64,000 nucleotides of DNA from Peribacillus deserti (GCF_016909175.1 NZ_JAFBFI010000011.1:62001-126000), one strand, 5' to 3'. Counted from the stretch's first letter, positions 10,005 through 20,244 are shown. Numbers and translations are program-made. The notes: generated by a model not told the origin, from the letters alone.

Positions 10005-10742
10005 TTATGATTTGTTTCTGCTAATTTTCCTGGACCGGACAGCTTTTTCAGGGAAATCTGTAAAAAATGCGCTGCATTTGATATCAATCAGCCGCTTCAT
10101 ATGGGCTTCACTATTCACCGTGTAAGGACGGACGGCAATGCCTGCTTTCATTGACTCTATAATCATACTGTCTGAAATCACTTTAATGCTGGGATGAATC
10201 GCCTTTCCTCTAATAGATCTCGCATAAATCCAAGGCATAAAAAGACCATTGCTGTAAATGGGTGCAATCTCGATTTCAGGTGCAAGCTGGAAGCAGTGCA
10301 CAATGCTGTAATGATTAAAGGAAGATAAAATAATTCGTTCCTGAAGATTGAATTTTCTTATCAGCCCGATCACTTTTTCTTCCAATCCAGGGTAGGGATA
10401 AACTCCGTTTTTCAGTTCAATATTACAGATAAGAGCAGTATATTTAAACCACAGAAAGAACTCTTCTAAAGTTGGAATGCTGGTTTTTCCATATTGTTTT
10501 GTAAATTTATGGCTTGCATTGAAAGCTTTGATTTCATCAAAATTTAAATCCTTAACATACCCCTTGCCATTCGTGGTCCTATCTACTGATTCATCATGAA
10601 TGATAACAACCTGTCCATCTTTGCTAAGCTGAACGTCCAATTCAATTCCTTCTGCTCCAGATCTTAATGCCTCGTGAAACGACATCATTGTATTTTCCGG
10701 ATGAGTGCCTGCTGATCCCCTGTGTGCAAAAATTTGAGTCAC
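10005..10742 (-). CDS. Glycerophosphodiester phosphodiesterase family protein
   Basis: This is a GDPD-family TIM-barrel enzyme expected to hydrolyse glycerophosphodiesters to glycerol-3-phosphate and an alcohol. The N-terminal active-site motif IFAHRGSAGTHPENTMMSF and the following ELDVQLSKDGQVVIIHDES carry the catalytic His pair and metal-binding Glu/Asp residues. NIELKNGVYPYPGLEEKV is the conserved middle strand. No signal peptide is seen, so it is probably cytoplasmic. In position and size (245 residues) it matches B. subtilis YqiK. It is monocistronic, with no obvious terminator except the shared hairpin at 9971. Confidence 0.88.
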   Translation of the reverse strand: MTQIFAHRGSAGTHPENTMMSFHEALRSGAEGIELDVQLSKDGQVVIIHDESVDRTTNGKGYVKDLNFDEIKAFNASHKFTKQYGKTSIPTLEEFFLWFKYTALICNIELKNGVYPYPGLEEKVIGLIRKFNLQERIILSSFNHYSIVHCFQLAPEIEIAPIYSNGLFMPWIYARSIRGKAIHPSIKVISDSMIIESMKAGIAVRPYTVNSEAHMKRLIDIKCSAFFTDFPEKAVRSRKISRNKS

Positions 10743-10919
10743 CTGAACAATCCTCCCTGCTATAAAGCGATTCTTCTAATAACTATTACATATTGTACAG
10801 GAAATGCCTATTTTTTCTGAAAGCAGGAAATTCAAGTTTGTATAGACTAATGTTATTCTGCAGGGAAGAACGCCTATGCCAGTGAACCGCGGAAATTCAT
10901 AGAACACCATTACGCTCCT

Positions 10920-11576
10920 TTATACATTGACAATTCTCACACCGGTGGATAAAGCACCATATATATTTACTTTTCCAAAATCAGAGGTAACAATGGTGTA
11001 AACGTCCTTTTGGGGATTTCCAACTATATTATATTGAAGCCCTGCATACTTTTTAGGATTTAAGTAGCCAATTTCGTTTCCTTTCACTGCTGCTTGATCA
11101 AGCGGATAGACTCTCCACGACTCCGCCTCAGAAGGAAGAATAATCATTTTCTTTTTTTCTTTTGGAACTTCTTGAATAGCACCTATATAATCAAGAGGGT
11201 TGACAGCATTCGTTTTAGCTCCGTTCCATCTTCCTCTGTGCAGCTCAAAGTGAAGATGCTGCCCTTTCGCGTCACCCGTACTGCCCATGTAGCCGATAAC
11301 CTGCCCTTGCTTGACATAATCACCAGGTTTACATTTTCGAGAGCCTTTTCGCATATGTGCATAGACCGTTTCATATGGTTGTCCATTTATGCTGTGCTGT
11401 ATAAAAATCACTTCACCATAGCTGTCAGATACATATGAACGAGTCACTGTACCTGCAGCGGCTGCTTTCACAGACACATTGCCCGGGAGTGCAAGGTCAA
11501 GACCGAAGTGTTTCGGGTTCGACCTTATTTGGAAGGGATTTGTTAAAACTCCGAGAGACGGCTTAATAAAATCCAT
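10920..11576 (-). CDS. M23-family metallopeptidase with C-terminal SH3-like region
   Basis: This is a predicted peptidoglycan endopeptidase. Zinc ligands are visible as HFGLDLA (about residue 23) and HLHFELH (about residue 106), with YAHMRKGS and YVKQGQVIGYMGSTGDAKG between them, the lysostaphin-type M23 core. The last 70 residues (WRVYPLDQAAVKGNEIGYL onward) look like an SH3-type wall-binding domain. There is no signal peptide or transmembrane segment: the protein starts MDFIKPSLGVLTNPF. That is unusual for a wall enzyme and more like a phage or spore-released endolysin, although no phage genes are nearby. Confidence 0.85.
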   Translation of the reverse strand: MDFIKPSLGVLTNPFQIRSNPKHFGLDLALPGNVSVKAAAAGTVTRSYVSDSYGEVIFIQHSINGQPYETVYAHMRKGSRKCKPGDYVKQGQVIGYMGSTGDAKGQHLHFELHRGRWNGAKTNAVNPLDYIGAIQEVPKEKKKMIILPSEAESWRVYPLDQAAVKGNEIGYLNPKKYAGLQYNIVGNPQKDVYTIVTSDFGKVNIYGALSTGVRIVNV

Positions 11577-11660
11577 GATATCACCCCTATAAAACCAAAT
11601 TTACTATATACTATGCAGCTCCTTTTCCTCCCGCTACAGGCTGTCCGCCTTTACTCAAAT

Positions 11661-11684
11661 AAAAAACACCTTGTAAAAGGTGCT
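11661..11684 (-). terminator. Intrinsic terminator after the 183-residue membrane-anchored protein
   Basis: On the minus strand CACCTT/AAGGTG forms a 6-bp stem with a 4-nt loop, followed by TTTTTT, 35 bp downstream of the stop at 11719. Confidence 0.75.
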
Positions 11685-11718
11685 GGAACTTTTAATGAGA
11701 TACAAAGCTTGGTGTTCT

Positions 11719-12270
11719 CTATTCTTCAATTTCGTAATGCTCTTCAATAAATGCTTTTTCTTCTTCAGCTGACATAATGCCAGTAGCTTCACCCACATTC
11801 CCTTCTTGAAGCCTCCAAATTTCATTATGTTCTTTATCAATTTCCGAAAAATTATTTTTTAGCCAGCGATTAAGAATGTGCATATATAATTCTGATTTCT
11901 CGTAGTTCGTTTCATTCTTCTCTACTACTGATATTAACCGTTCAACTCGGTCTTTCGTTAAAGGAATAAAGCCCCATTTATCATCAGCAATGATTTTCTG
12001 GTGTGTCATTCCATGAATCGCGTCTTGTACTTCATATTCGTCCATTTCCATAGGAAATTCTTTTTCAATTGGCTCCTTTCTTTTTTCTGCTACTTCAATT
12101 ATTTTTCCTCCAGCAGGTGTACTTTCTTCTTTGACCTTTAAAATTTCTTTTCCACGATCCGGCTTAGCTTGCTGCGATCCAGCTAGATAGAAGTAAATAC
12201 CAGCGGACAAAACCGCTAAAATCAACACAGAGCTAAATACACCTACTGATATTTTCACTATATTTTTCAT
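11719..12270 (-). CDS. Membrane-anchored protein of unknown function (possible DUF6241)
   Basis: This 183-residue protein has one N-terminal transmembrane segment (about residues 7-29, IVKISVGVFSSVLILAVLSA), a short charged linker and an outside or soluble acidic domain. The domain's most distinctive stretch is EYEVQDAIHGMTHQKIIA, followed by WGFIPLTKDRVERLI. I believe this resembles the Bacillus DUF6241 family but cannot confirm it. No catalytic motif is visible. The ATG has an AAAGGAG SD. It is flanked by terminators, so it is monocistronic. Confidence 0.75.
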   Translation of the reverse strand: MKNIVKISVGVFSSVLILAVLSAGIYFYLAGSQQAKPDRGKEILKVKEESTPAGGKIIEVAEKRKEPIEKEFPMEMDEYEVQDAIHGMTHQKIIADDKWGFIPLTKDRVERLISVVEKNETNYEKSELYMHILNRWLKNNFSEIDKEHNEIWRLQEGNVGEATGIMSAEEEKAFIEEHYEIEE

Positions 12271-12612
12271 GCTAAACTCCTTTCATGGCTGTGCTTTCCC
12301 AATCCTGACAGACGGTCTAATACGCATATTCAATAAATATTCAATCCCCTCGAAATTTTCTTAGCCAGCTAAAACGAATAGAATTGTCATTCTACTTTTC
12401 ACGTTTATATTATCTTCTGGAATGAATATGTATCTTCCTGCTTCAATCGTTCATTTAGATTTCGGATTTGCAGTTCCCATTTGTTTATAGACAGGTTCTA
12501 AACTCTTTATTTTCATACAAAAAAGCCTATGAACAAAGAATTCATAGGGCATACGCTGATTTATTTGTGAATTGAAACACTATTTATTACTAAATCGCTG
12601 CTCCTAACCCTT
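12271..12612. other. Intergenic region between spo0A and the membrane-anchored protein gene
   Basis: These 342 bp contain the spo0A terminator (12519-12549). The rest is AT-rich DNA that presumably holds the promoter of the downstream gene. No open reading frame with an SD and no repeat was recognised. Confidence 0.6.
12519..12549 (-). terminator. Intrinsic terminator of spo0A
   Basis: On the minus strand CCTATGAA and TTCATAGG pair around a 7-nt loop and are followed by CTTTTTT. It lies 64 bp downstream of the spo0A stop. Confidence 0.85.
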
Positions 12613-13407
12613 TCAAGAAGCTTTGTGCTCCAGGCGAAGTTTATCAGCTACCATCGCGATAAATTCAGAATTAGTAGGCTTTGCTTTTGTCATGCTGACC
12701 GTATAGCCAAATAAAGACGAGATAGAATCAATATTGCCTCTGCTCCATGCTACTTCAATCGCATGCCGGATGGCTCTTTCTACCCGGCTCGCTGTTGTAT
12801 TATATTTCTTGGCAATATCAGGGTAAAGGACTTTTGTAATCGAACCAAGAAGTTCAATGTCATTGTAAACCATAGAGATTGCTTCACGAAGATATAAATA
12901 TCCTTTAATATGTGCAGGTACACCTATTTCATGAATTATACTGGTAATACTGGCATCTAGGTTTTTAGGCTTTGATTCCACAGAAGAAGATTTATATGCG
13001 AAGGAAGAAGACTTTTTCATGAATGAATTGCTTTTTCCGCTGATCTGGCGGATATTATTGGTCAGATTCTCCATATCGAACGGCTTTAGGATAAAGTATG
13101 AAGCCCCAAGTTCAACGGCCTTCTTTGTAACATCTTCCTGTCCAAAGGCTGTAAGCATAATAACGTGAGGCAGAGAATTTTTCTTAATGTCACGGATTCT
13201 TTCTAATACGCCCAGACCGTCCAGGTGCGGCATAATTATATCAAGGATCAAGACATCAGGATCAACCTGGCCCAGCATTTGCAGGCACTCCTGCCCATTA
13301 TGAGCGATTCCCGCTACTTCCATATCTTCTTGAGACGAAATATATTCTTCAAGGAGCCCGACTAATTCCCTGTTATCATCCACAATACAAACTTTAATTT
13401 TCTTCAA
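12613..13407 (-). CDS. spo0A: Stage 0 sporulation master regulator Spo0A
   Basis: This is the phosphorelay response regulator that commits cells to sporulation. The N-terminal receiver (1-125) has the acidic pair Asp10-Asp11, phospho-acceptor Asp56 (LILDIIMPH), the conserved Thr (MLTAFGQ) and Lys (ILKPFD). After a Ser-rich linker, the Spo0A-specific C-terminal DNA-binding domain has the recognition-helix region [20 protein letters not shown] and SSLFGYTV. The start is TTG at 13405-13407, with a GAGGAGG SD 9 nt upstream. The upstream region holds 0A-box-like sites, consistent with autoregulation. It is 264 residues, typical for Bacillus. Confidence 0.97.
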   Translation of the reverse strand: MKKIKVCIVDDNRELVGLLEEYISSQEDMEVAGIAHNGQECLQMLGQVDPDVLILDIIMPHLDGLGVLERIRDIKKNSLPHVIMLTAFGQEDVTKKAVELGASYFILKPFDMENLTNNIRQISGKSNSFMKKSSSFAYKSSSVESKPKNLDASITSIIHEIGVPAHIKGYLYLREAISMVYNDIELLGSITKVLYPDIAKKYNTTASRVERAIRHAIEVAWSRGNIDSISSLFGYTVSMTKAKPTNSEFIAMVADKLRLEHKAS

Positions 13408-13466
13408 CCTAGGTTTCCTCCTCTAATGAGTCCTTCATTTGTCTATTTTCTATTCTAAATTAAGTT

Positions 13467-13593
13467 TTCGACAATGCAACTCAAAATCCTTTTAAATTTT
13501 AAAAAAAGAGAAAAAAATAGTCTTTATCTTTCTTTTTCTCTTGTTTTCTCCTGTTTTCGACTGAATTCGATTTATTATTCTGGATCTGTCGAA
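13467..13593. promoter_or_regulatory. Cluster of 0A-box-like sites upstream of spo0A
   Basis: A perfect TGTCGAA lies on the minus strand at 13467-13473 (extended TTGTCGAAA). A perfect TGTCGAA lies on the plus strand at 13587-13593. A 6/7 match (AGTCGAA, minus strand) lies near 13556-13562. The 0A-box consensus is TGNCGAA. The arrangement upstream of spo0A agrees with the known self-control of spo0A transcription; occupancy is inferred. Confidence 0.65.
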
Positions 13594-13605
13594 TTTTCTT
13601 TAAAG

Positions 13606-13638
13606 CAAAAAAAAAGAAGCAGGCGTTTTTGCCTGCTT
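13606..13638 (-). terminator. Intrinsic terminator of spoIVB
   Basis: On the minus strand AAGCAGGC/GCCTGCTT forms an 8-bp stem with a 6-nt loop, followed by CTTTTTTTTT. Its 5' arm overlaps the spoIVB stop codon. Confidence 0.88.
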
Positions 13639-14935
13639 AGCTTGCTTTACGAGCTGAATGCTCTTTATCATATATATTAATTCCTGCCTCGTTTAACATC
13701 CATTCAATATGGACGCCATACCCGCTGGTTGGATCGTTAACAAAAACATGTGTGACAGCTCCGATTAATTTTCCGTTCTGGATGATGGGACTTCCGCTCA
13801 TTCCCTGCACTATCCCGCCCGTCTTATTCAAAAGCTCCCGGTCCGTTACTTTGATAACCATTCCTTTTGTTGCCGGAAATTTTTGTGGAATAGTGCTGAC
13901 AATCTCAATATCATACTTCTCTACTTTATCGCCGTCTACAACGGTTAAAATTTGTGCCGGTCCTTCCTTCACTTCATGAGACAAAGTGATCGGAATTGCT
14001 TTATCCATAATATTATTATCGATCCCAGAATCAAGTTTCCCAAATATGCCGAAGGAGCTATTCTTATTAATACTGCCGATAATTTTGTGATCTGAAGAAA
14101 AACGCGCAAGCTTTTCCCCTGGATCCCCATGGCTTCCTTTTTCAATGGAAGTGACAGTAGACCTTACAATCTGCCCATCTTTTACAACGATTGGCTTCTT
14201 TGTATCCATATCGGAAATCACATGGCCCAGCGCACCGTATTTTTTTGACTTCGGCTCAAAAAAAGTCATGGTTCCAATTCCTGCAGCTGAGTCTCTAATG
14301 TATAAGCCCAATTTATATATATCTTCCTGCTGGTCCTTCAATGGCATTAAGTTTGCTTTCACCTTTTTACTTTCACGGAAAATGCTTAGCTTTAAAGGCT
14401 TATGCTGTTCGCCTGCAGCCTGTACCAGTGGAGCAACATCTTCCATTTTCCTGATGTTTTTTCCGTTAATTTCGGTAATAATATCTCCAATATGAACCCC
14501 GGCTGTTTCACCCGGAGATTTTTTTCCTGAAGCAGTTGAAACTAAGTGATGGCCCACAACCAGGACGCCTAGTGTATTAAGCTTTACCCCTATGGATTGT
14601 CCGCCTGGTATCACTTTAAAGTCTTTAAGTACTTCTATATCGACTTTTTTAATCGGAAAGCCTGCAAAGTCGAGAAGAAGCTCATTAGTACCAGGTTTTT
14701 CGGCACCGAGTGTTAATAAATTACTGCTATCATGAACGCTTACGTTTCCTTGAGCAACGGAAGCAGAAACTGATAAAGATTTAGGTATTTTATAATCCTG
14801 ACCCTCAAAAAGAACAATCTTGTCAGGAATGGTTAAATAACCTTTTAATGACTGGCTGAAACCTAGTAGTAAAAGTGAAACAAGGAGAAGACCGCCAATA
14901 ATCTTTTTTATCCAAGCTAATTTCAATCTTTTCAC
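13637..14935 (-). CDS. spoIVB: SpoIVB serine peptidase (sigma-K checkpoint signal)
   Basis: This forespore-secreted S55 peptidase cleaves SpoIVFA to trigger pro-sigma-K processing in the mother cell. It shows an N-terminal membrane or signal segment (about residues 10-28), a PDZ domain (about 105-200, [10 protein letters not shown] to [16 protein letters not shown]) and the S55 catalytic domain. The nucleophile Ser is in [15 protein letters not shown] (near residue 393), with a likely catalytic His in [15 protein letters not shown]. The length (432 residues) is normal. It lies between recN and spo0A as in B. subtilis. A CATAAAA stretch upstream could be part of a sigma-F/G promoter, but the -35 match is poor. 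Confidence 0.96.
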   Translation of the reverse strand: MKRLKLAWIKKIIGGLLLVSLLLLGFSQSLKGYLTIPDKIVLFEGQDYKIPKSLSVSASVAQGNVSVHDSSNLLTLGAEKPGTNELLLDFAGFPIKKVDIEVLKDFKVIPGGQSIGVKLNTLGVLVVGHHLVSTASGKKSPGETAGVHIGDIITEINGKNIRKMEDVAPLVQAAGEQHKPLKLSIFRESKKVKANLMPLKDQQEDIYKLGLYIRDSAAGIGTMTFFEPKSKKYGALGHVISDMDTKKPIVVKDGQIVRSTVTSIEKGSHGDPGEKLARFSSDHKIIGSINKNSSFGIFGKLDSGIDNNIMDKAIPITLSHEVKEGPAQILTVVDGDKVEKYDIEIVSTIPQKFPATKGMVIKVTDRELLNKTGGIVQGMSGSPIIQNGKLIGAVTHVFVNDPTSGYGVHIEWMLNEAGINIYDKEHSARKAS

Positions 14936-15017
14936 TCTCCTCGCTTCTAGTCCACACTCACTTTTATGGCTACAATTTTAATTTAGCCTTTCAGGCGGTC
15001 ATTTATAACCCAGACCA

Positions 15018-15049
15018 AAAATAAAAGCTATCCGTTTATGGATAGCTTT
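15018..15049 (-). terminator. Intrinsic terminator of recN
   Basis: AAAGCTATCC (15024-15033) pairs perfectly with 15040-15049 around a 6-nt loop, with a T-rich tail on the minus strand. It lies 50 bp past the recN stop and separates recN from spoIVB. Confidence 0.82.
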
Positions 15050-15098
15050 ACAATGAATAAACCTTTTTGCACTGAATCGGTCTAGCCGAGGGCACTAA

Positions 15099-16814
15099 TC
15101 AGGCACTCTTTATCTGATTCGCCAAATGAATCAGCTCTTTGGCATGTTCTTTTGTTAATTCTGTTATTTCGACTCCAGAAATCATTCTGCCAATTTCTTT
15201 AATCTTGTCTTCCTCACTCAGAGGGTGGACTTTAGTTTTCGTCCGGCCATTAACGGTTTGTTTAGAGATAAACAAATGAGTATCTGCCATGGCTGCCACT
15301 TGAGGCAGATGCGAAATACAAAGAACCTGGGAACCCACGGAAACTTTGTATATCTTTTCAGCCATCGATTGAGCAACCCGTCCGCTGACTCCTGTATCTA
15401 CTTCATCAAAAATGATGGAGGTAATCCCTTGATGCTCAGAGAAAATATTTTTCAGAGCAAGAATAATTCTTGAAAGCTCTCCCCCTGAAGCAATCTTGTT
15501 TAACGGCTTTAAGGGTTCACCCGGATTCGTTGAAATAAAAAATTCAACAACATCCAGACCGCTTCGGTGGATTTTTTCTGTCAAGTCTCCATGCTCAACT
15601 GCCGTCTGATGGAAATGCACCTCGAACACAGTCTTCTCCATATAAAGGTCTTTGAGTTCCTTATGAATCTGTGCAGTAAGTTTCTTCGCATACTTTTGTC
15701 TGAGCATCGATAAATTCTTCGCTTCGAGGACTAGGTCCTTGCGGATCGAAGATAGTTCTTTTTCAATTTTCGCAATATGAGTTTCCCTATTCAGGAGGGT
15801 TTCAATTTCCTCTTCAATGGCAGCCGCATATTCTAAAATATCCTGAACCGTTTTACCGTATTTTCTTTTCAGCCCATTGATTTCATTCAGTCTTCCCTCA
15901 ATAAAATCCAGTCTTACGGGATCAAATTCAAGAGAGTCAAGCTGATTTCGTATAGACGAAACAGCATCTTCCAGTATATAGAAGCTGTTGGCTACATGTT
16001 CTTGAATGCTTGAAAGTGCCGGATCGAGGGCTGCCGCTTCTTCCAGCTGGTTCATGGCAAGTCCTATCCAGTCGAGCCCCTTTTGCTCCCCGCCAAGCGA
16101 ATGATAGGACGATTGCAGTGCTTCGTGTATCCGTTCAAAGTTGGATATTCTTTGCTTTTCCTCAGATAATTCTTCGTATTCATTCAGCTTTAACTCAGCT
16201 CTGCTGATTTCGTCAAATTGAAATTGTATTAAATCAAGACGATGAGCCATCTTTTGTTCATCCTGACTTAAGCTTTTGAGCTGTTTAGCCGCAGTTTCAT
16301 ATCTCTTATACAGCAGCTGGTACTCCCCAAGAGCCTTGGAAATCTGTTCGCCGCCAAAATGGTCTAACAGCGGTAAATGAAGATCTGCATCCATTAGTTC
16401 CTGATGTTCATGCTGACTATGAATATCGACGAGAGTACTGCCGATTTCCCTTAGAACAGCTATAGTAACGAGCTTGCCATTAACGCGGCATACACTTTTA
16501 CCTGAATGGGAAATATCACGCCTTAGCACGGCCATTCCATCACTCACATCAATACCAAATTCAGCAGCCTTAGCCACGATAGCATGGTTACTTTCTATTT
16601 GAAATAAACCCTCGAGTTCTGCCTTGTCTTCTCCGTGCCTGACAAATTCGGAAGAACCGCGGCCTCCTATTAATAGGTTAATCGCATCAATAATGATCGA
16701 CTTTCCGGCACCTGTTTCGCCTGTTAATACAGTTAAGCCCTTTTCAAATGAAACGGTAAGGGCTTCAATTATGGCGAAATTTTTAATTGATAATTCAGCT
16801 AGCAATTTTCGCAC
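15099..16814 (-). CDS. recN: DNA repair protein RecN
   Basis: This SMC-like ATPase holds DNA ends during double-strand break repair and natural transformation. Walker A is at the N terminus (TVLTGETGAGKSIIIDAINLL), the ABC signature is near residue 455 (LNKIASGGELSRIILALK), and Walker B is TSIIFDEVDTGVSGRVAQSM. About 200 residues of coiled-coil helices lie between. The length (571) is normal. Its start is 10 bp after argR, so argR-recN is one operon as in B. subtilis. Confidence 0.97.
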   Translation of the reverse strand: MRKLLAELSIKNFAIIEALTVSFEKGLTVLTGETGAGKSIIIDAINLLIGGRGSSEFVRHGEDKAELEGLFQIESNHAIVAKAAEFGIDVSDGMAVLRRDISHSGKSVCRVNGKLVTIAVLREIGSTLVDIHSQHEHQELMDADLHLPLLDHFGGEQISKALGEYQLLYKRYETAAKQLKSLSQDEQKMAHRLDLIQFQFDEISRAELKLNEYEELSEEKQRISNFERIHEALQSSYHSLGGEQKGLDWIGLAMNQLEEAAALDPALSSIQEHVANSFYILEDAVSSIRNQLDSLEFDPVRLDFIEGRLNEINGLKRKYGKTVQDILEYAAAIEEEIETLLNRETHIAKIEKELSSIRKDLVLEAKNLSMLRQKYAKKLTAQIHKELKDLYMEKTVFEVHFHQTAVEHGDLTEKIHRSGLDVVEFFISTNPGEPLKPLNKIASGGELSRIILALKNIFSEHQGITSIIFDEVDTGVSGRVAQSMAEKIYKVSVGSQVLCISHLPQVAAMADTHLFISKQTVNGRTKTKVHPLSEEDKIKEIGRMISGVEITELTKEHAKELIHLANQIKSA

Positions 16815-16823
16815 CTCACCTTT

Positions 16824-17273
16824 TTAGAGCATATCCAGGAAACGATCCCTAATGGTTTCGGTATCCTCAGGGGTACGGCATATAATGAGACAAGTGTCAT
16901 CTCCGCAAATCGTACCCATGATTTCTTCCCAATCCAAATTATCCATTAGAGCTCCAATAGCCTGTGCATTGCCAGGCAGTGTTTTCATCACCAATAGATG
17001 ACTTGCAGAGTCAATCCTGACAAAGGCGTCCATTAAATTCCGTTTTAACTTTTGCAGAGGATTAAATCTCTGGTCAGCTGGAAGGCTGTATTTATACCGG
17101 CCGTCCATCAGCGGAACTTTTACAAGATGAAGCTCTTTGATGTCTCTTGAGACTGTGGCCTGGGTTACGTTATAACCCGCGCTTTTTAATTCGTCTACTA
17201 AATCATCCTGTGTTTCTATATCGTTATTAGCAATAATTTCTCTGATCTTAATATGGCGTTGCCCTTTATTCAT
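16824..17273 (-). CDS. argR: Arginine repressor ArgR/AhrC
   Basis: This hexameric arginine-sensing regulator represses arginine biosynthesis and activates arginine catabolism. The N-terminal winged helix (about residues 1-70) contains the recognition motif [23 protein letters not shown]. The C-terminal oligomerisation and arginine-binding domain contains [33 protein letters not shown], with the Asp-Asp arginine contacts. It has 149 residues, the family size, and overlaps no other gene. The name ahrC is used in B. subtilis. Confidence 0.96.
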   Translation of the reverse strand: MNKGQRHIKIREIIANNDIETQDDLVDELKSAGYNVTQATVSRDIKELHLVKVPLMDGRYKYSLPADQRFNPLQKLKRNLMDAFVRIDSASHLLVMKTLPGNAQAIGALMDNLDWEEIMGTICGDDTCLIICRTPEDTETIRDRFLDML

Positions 17274-17403
17274 TTAATGTGAGCACCTCTCAAAAATTCA
17301 CTTATCTATTTGTTATGTTAGCGTTTTTTGTCTAAAATGTACAATCTTTCTGTGAAGATTCCACCCATTCTCTTCTTCCGTACAAAAAACGGCAGCCGAC
17401 AGG

Positions 17404-17437
17404 CAAAACCCCTTACTTAAAATTGATAGTAAGGGGT
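17404..17437 (-). terminator. Intrinsic terminator of yqxC
   Basis: ACCCCTTACT (17408-17417) pairs with 17428-17437 across a 10-nt loop, followed on the minus strand by TTTTG. It lies just past the yqxC stop and separates dxs-yqxC from argR-recN. Confidence 0.75.
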
Positions 17438-17444
17438 CTCTAGT

Positions 17445-18290
17445 CTACGCCTGCTTATTTTCTTTTTGTTCTTTAAAAACTTGATGTGCGCTTTCTACCA
17501 CAGAATCTAATGAAATGTCCGGGGATATGTTTCCCTTTTCTTTCATCCCTTCCCAGCGAAGGTGCAGTAAAAACTCAATATTTCCGTCTCCGCCGGTAAT
17601 TGGAGAAAATGATGCTCCAGCCACATCATATCCTTCAGAAAGTGAGAAATCGGCTATTTTCGCAAAAACCTCTTTGTGCACCTTGCTGTCTCTAACTATC
17701 CCCTTTTTCCCCACCTGGTCCCTGCCAGCCTCAAACTGCGGCTTTACAAGGGCGACTATGTCGCTTCCAGGTTTCAATAGAGTTTTCAGCACAGGGAGGA
17801 TCAGGGAAAGCGAAATAAAAGAAACATCAATGGAAGCTAGGTTTGGAGCTTCCTCTTTCAGATCATCTGGTGTTACATAGCGGAAGTTTGTTCGCTCCAT
17901 AACTATAACCCGCGGGTCCTGCCGCAGCTTCCATGCAAGCTGATTGTACCCTACATCCAGTGCATAAGAAAGCTTAGCTCCGTTCTGGAGAGCACAGTCC
18001 GTAAATCCCCCGGTAGAGGACCCAATATCCAGCAGCACTTTTCCTTCTACATCTATGCTGAAAACTTTTAACGCCTTTTCAAGCTTAAGTCCGCCGCGGG
18101 AAACATATGGCATGACTTTCCCTTTAATTGTTAGAGGAGAATCCGCAGGTATCTTCTCCCCAGGCTTATCCAGGCGCTGTTCGTTCGTGTAAACCAACCC
18201 GGCCATAATTGATCTTTTGGCTTTTTCACGAGTTTCTGCAAGTCCTCTTTCTACAAGTAATACATCAAGTCTTTCTTTTTTTATCTTCAT
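17445..18290 (-). CDS. yqxC: TlyA-family rRNA 2'-O-methyltransferase / hemolysin-like protein
   Basis: This has an S4 RNA-binding domain at the N terminus (ERLDVLLVERGLAETREKAKRSIMAG) followed by an FtsJ/RrmJ-like SAM methyltransferase domain with motif I VLLDIGSSTGGFTDCALQ (about residue 86) and VALVKPQFEAGRDQVGKKGIV. TlyA proteins methylate the ribose of rRNA, and the Bacillus member is usually annotated only by similarity. The protein is 281 residues. It begins 3 bp after the dxs stop, indicating co-transcription. Confidence 0.92.
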   Translation of the reverse strand: MKIKKERLDVLLVERGLAETREKAKRSIMAGLVYTNEQRLDKPGEKIPADSPLTIKGKVMPYVSRGGLKLEKALKVFSIDVEGKVLLDIGSSTGGFTDCALQNGAKLSYALDVGYNQLAWKLRQDPRVIVMERTNFRYVTPDDLKEEAPNLASIDVSFISLSLILPVLKTLLKPGSDIVALVKPQFEAGRDQVGKKGIVRDSKVHKEVFAKIADFSLSEGYDVAGASFSPITGGDGNIEFLLHLRWEGMKEKGNISPDISLDSVVESAHQVFKEQKENKQA

Positions 18291-18293
18291 TGC

Positions 18294-20186
18294 TTAAGCC
18301 CTTTTTTGTTTTTTCATTGAGATAGATTTTAACTTTTTAACCGCATCATCTACTGTAAAATGAATTTCTTCCAAAAGTTTATCCACTTCACCGTGTTCAA
18401 TGAATTGGTCCGGTATGCCCATTCGGTCTATAACGGCTGAGCTAAAGCCGCGCTCCTGTGCAAATTCCAGGACAGCTGAGCCAAATCCGCCTTGAAGCAC
18501 TGCTTCTTCTATCGTTAACACAGGCATCTTTGCCCTGAAGATTTCAGAGAGCATATCTTCATCCAATGGCTTTATAAAACGGGCATTTACTACCTTAATA
18601 GAATACCCTTGCTTTTCTAGAATATCAGCGGCCTTCATGGCCATTCCTATTGTCGTTCCAAACGTTAAAATACATGCATCTGAACCTTGTTTCAGCACTT
18701 CCCATGTACCAATAGGTATAGACTTCAATTCATCGTCAAGCGGCACTCCTATTCCATTCCCTCTCGCAAAACGCATCGCAATCGGACCGTCATTATATGT
18801 CAAAGAGGTATAAACCATATGCTGGCCTTCATTTTCATCCTTTGGCATCATAAGAACCAAGTTAGGCATATGGCGAAGAAAAGCAATATCAAAAACTCCC
18901 TGATGCGTTTCTCCGTCAGCTCCAACCAGTCCTGAACGGTCTATTCCTATAAACACATTAAGATTCTGCCTGCATACATCATGCAGCATTTGATCATAGG
19001 CTCTTTGAAGGAATGTAGAGTATATTGCAAGAAACGGCTTCATGTTTTCAGCAGCCAGGCCGGCTGAAACTGTAACAGCATGCTGTTCAGCTATGCCTAC
19101 ATCAAACATACGATCAGGAAACTCTTTTGCAAACCCTTCAAGCTTAGAACCAACAGGCATCGCAGGTGTAACCGCAACGATGCGTTCATCCTCACGAGCC
19201 ATTCTGCGGACGGTCTCGCTGACAAGAGAACTCCAGGAAGGTGCAGCCGTAGCAGGTTTTACAAAGGCACCTGTTTCAATCTTATAAGGGCCAGTCCCAT
19301 GCCAGGTGCCGATTTTATCACTTTCCGCCGGGTGGTAGCCCTTTCCTTTTTTCGTAATCACATGCAAGAGTACAGGGCCGCTTGTCTTTTTAGCATATCG
19401 AAGCTGTTCAATTAAAGCTTCATAATCATGCCCATCTACCGGCCCAAGATATGTAAAGCCAAGCTCCTCAAAAAACATGCCTGACACAAGCAGATATTTC
19501 ACTGTATCTTTTATGCGCTCAGCAGTAGCTGCCAATTTACCTCCGACAGCGGGGATCTTCTTCAGCAGCATTTCAAGCTCATCTTTTGCCCAATTGTATT
19601 TCCCAGCCGTTCTCAGCCTGCCAAGCACGTTGTGTAGAGCCCCTACATTTGGAGCTATGGACATTTCATTATCATTTAGAATGACAATCATATCTTTTTT
19701 CTCTGAACCAATATGGTTGAGTGCCTCAAGTGCCATTCCTCCAGTTAAGGCACCATCACCGATAACCGGAAGGATATAATTTTTTTCTTTCTTCAAATCC
19801 CGGGCAATAGCCATACCCATAGCTGCTGACAAGGATGTCGAGCTGTGTCCGGTTTCCCATACGTCATGTTCGCTTTCTGAGCGCTTTGGAAATCCGCAAA
19901 GACCTTTATGTTTTCTTAATGTATCAAATTCGCACGCACGTCCGGTAAGTATTTTATGGACATATGACTGATGTCCCACATCCCAGATAAATTTATCCTG
20001 AGGACTGTTGAATTCCTTATGGAGAGCAATGGTCAGTTCTACTACTCCAAGGTTCGGGCCGATATGGCCGCCTGTTATTGAAAGTTTTTCAATTAGGAAA
20101 TCTCTAATTTCCTGGCTTAATATCTCTAGCTCGCTAATATCCATTTTTTTTAAAAATGAAGGGTCCTTTATAGTTAGAAGATCCAA
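18294..20186 (-). CDS. dxs: 1-deoxy-D-xylulose-5-phosphate synthase
   Basis: This catalyses the first step of the MEP isoprenoid pathway, condensing pyruvate with glyceraldehyde-3-phosphate using thiamine diphosphate. Visible are [15 protein letters not shown]-like [17 protein letters not shown] near residue 40, the ThDP motif [18 protein letters not shown]...VILNDN (about 153-181), and transketolase-type [18 protein letters not shown]. The length is 630. The start is TTG (20184-20186), and the SD in front of it is weak. A sigma-A promoter lies about 60 bp upstream. ispA, which acts later in the same pathway, is the upstream neighbour but is separated by a terminator. Confidence 0.97.
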   Translation of the reverse strand: MDLLTIKDPSFLKKMDISELEILSQEIRDFLIEKLSITGGHIGPNLGVVELTIALHKEFNSPQDKFIWDVGHQSYVHKILTGRACEFDTLRKHKGLCGFPKRSESEHDVWETGHSSTSLSAAMGMAIARDLKKEKNYILPVIGDGALTGGMALEALNHIGSEKKDMIVILNDNEMSIAPNVGALHNVLGRLRTAGKYNWAKDELEMLLKKIPAVGGKLAATAERIKDTVKYLLVSGMFFEELGFTYLGPVDGHDYEALIEQLRYAKKTSGPVLLHVITKKGKGYHPAESDKIGTWHGTGPYKIETGAFVKPATAAPSWSSLVSETVRRMAREDERIVAVTPAMPVGSKLEGFAKEFPDRMFDVGIAEQHAVTVSAGLAAENMKPFLAIYSTFLQRAYDQMLHDVCRQNLNVFIGIDRSGLVGADGETHQGVFDIAFLRHMPNLVLMMPKDENEGQHMVYTSLTYNDGPIAMRFARGNGIGVPLDDELKSIPIGTWEVLKQGSDACILTFGTTIGMAMKAADILEKQGYSIKVVNARFIKPLDEDMLSEIFRAKMPVLTIEEAVLQGGFGSAVLEFAQERGFSSAVIDRMGIPDQFIEHGEVDKLLEEIHFTVDDAVKKLKSISMKKQKRA

Positions 20187-20244
20187 ACAGGATCACTCAC
20201 TTTCATTTCGGTTTCTTTCCACCTGTTATTTGTGTACTTTCCTA

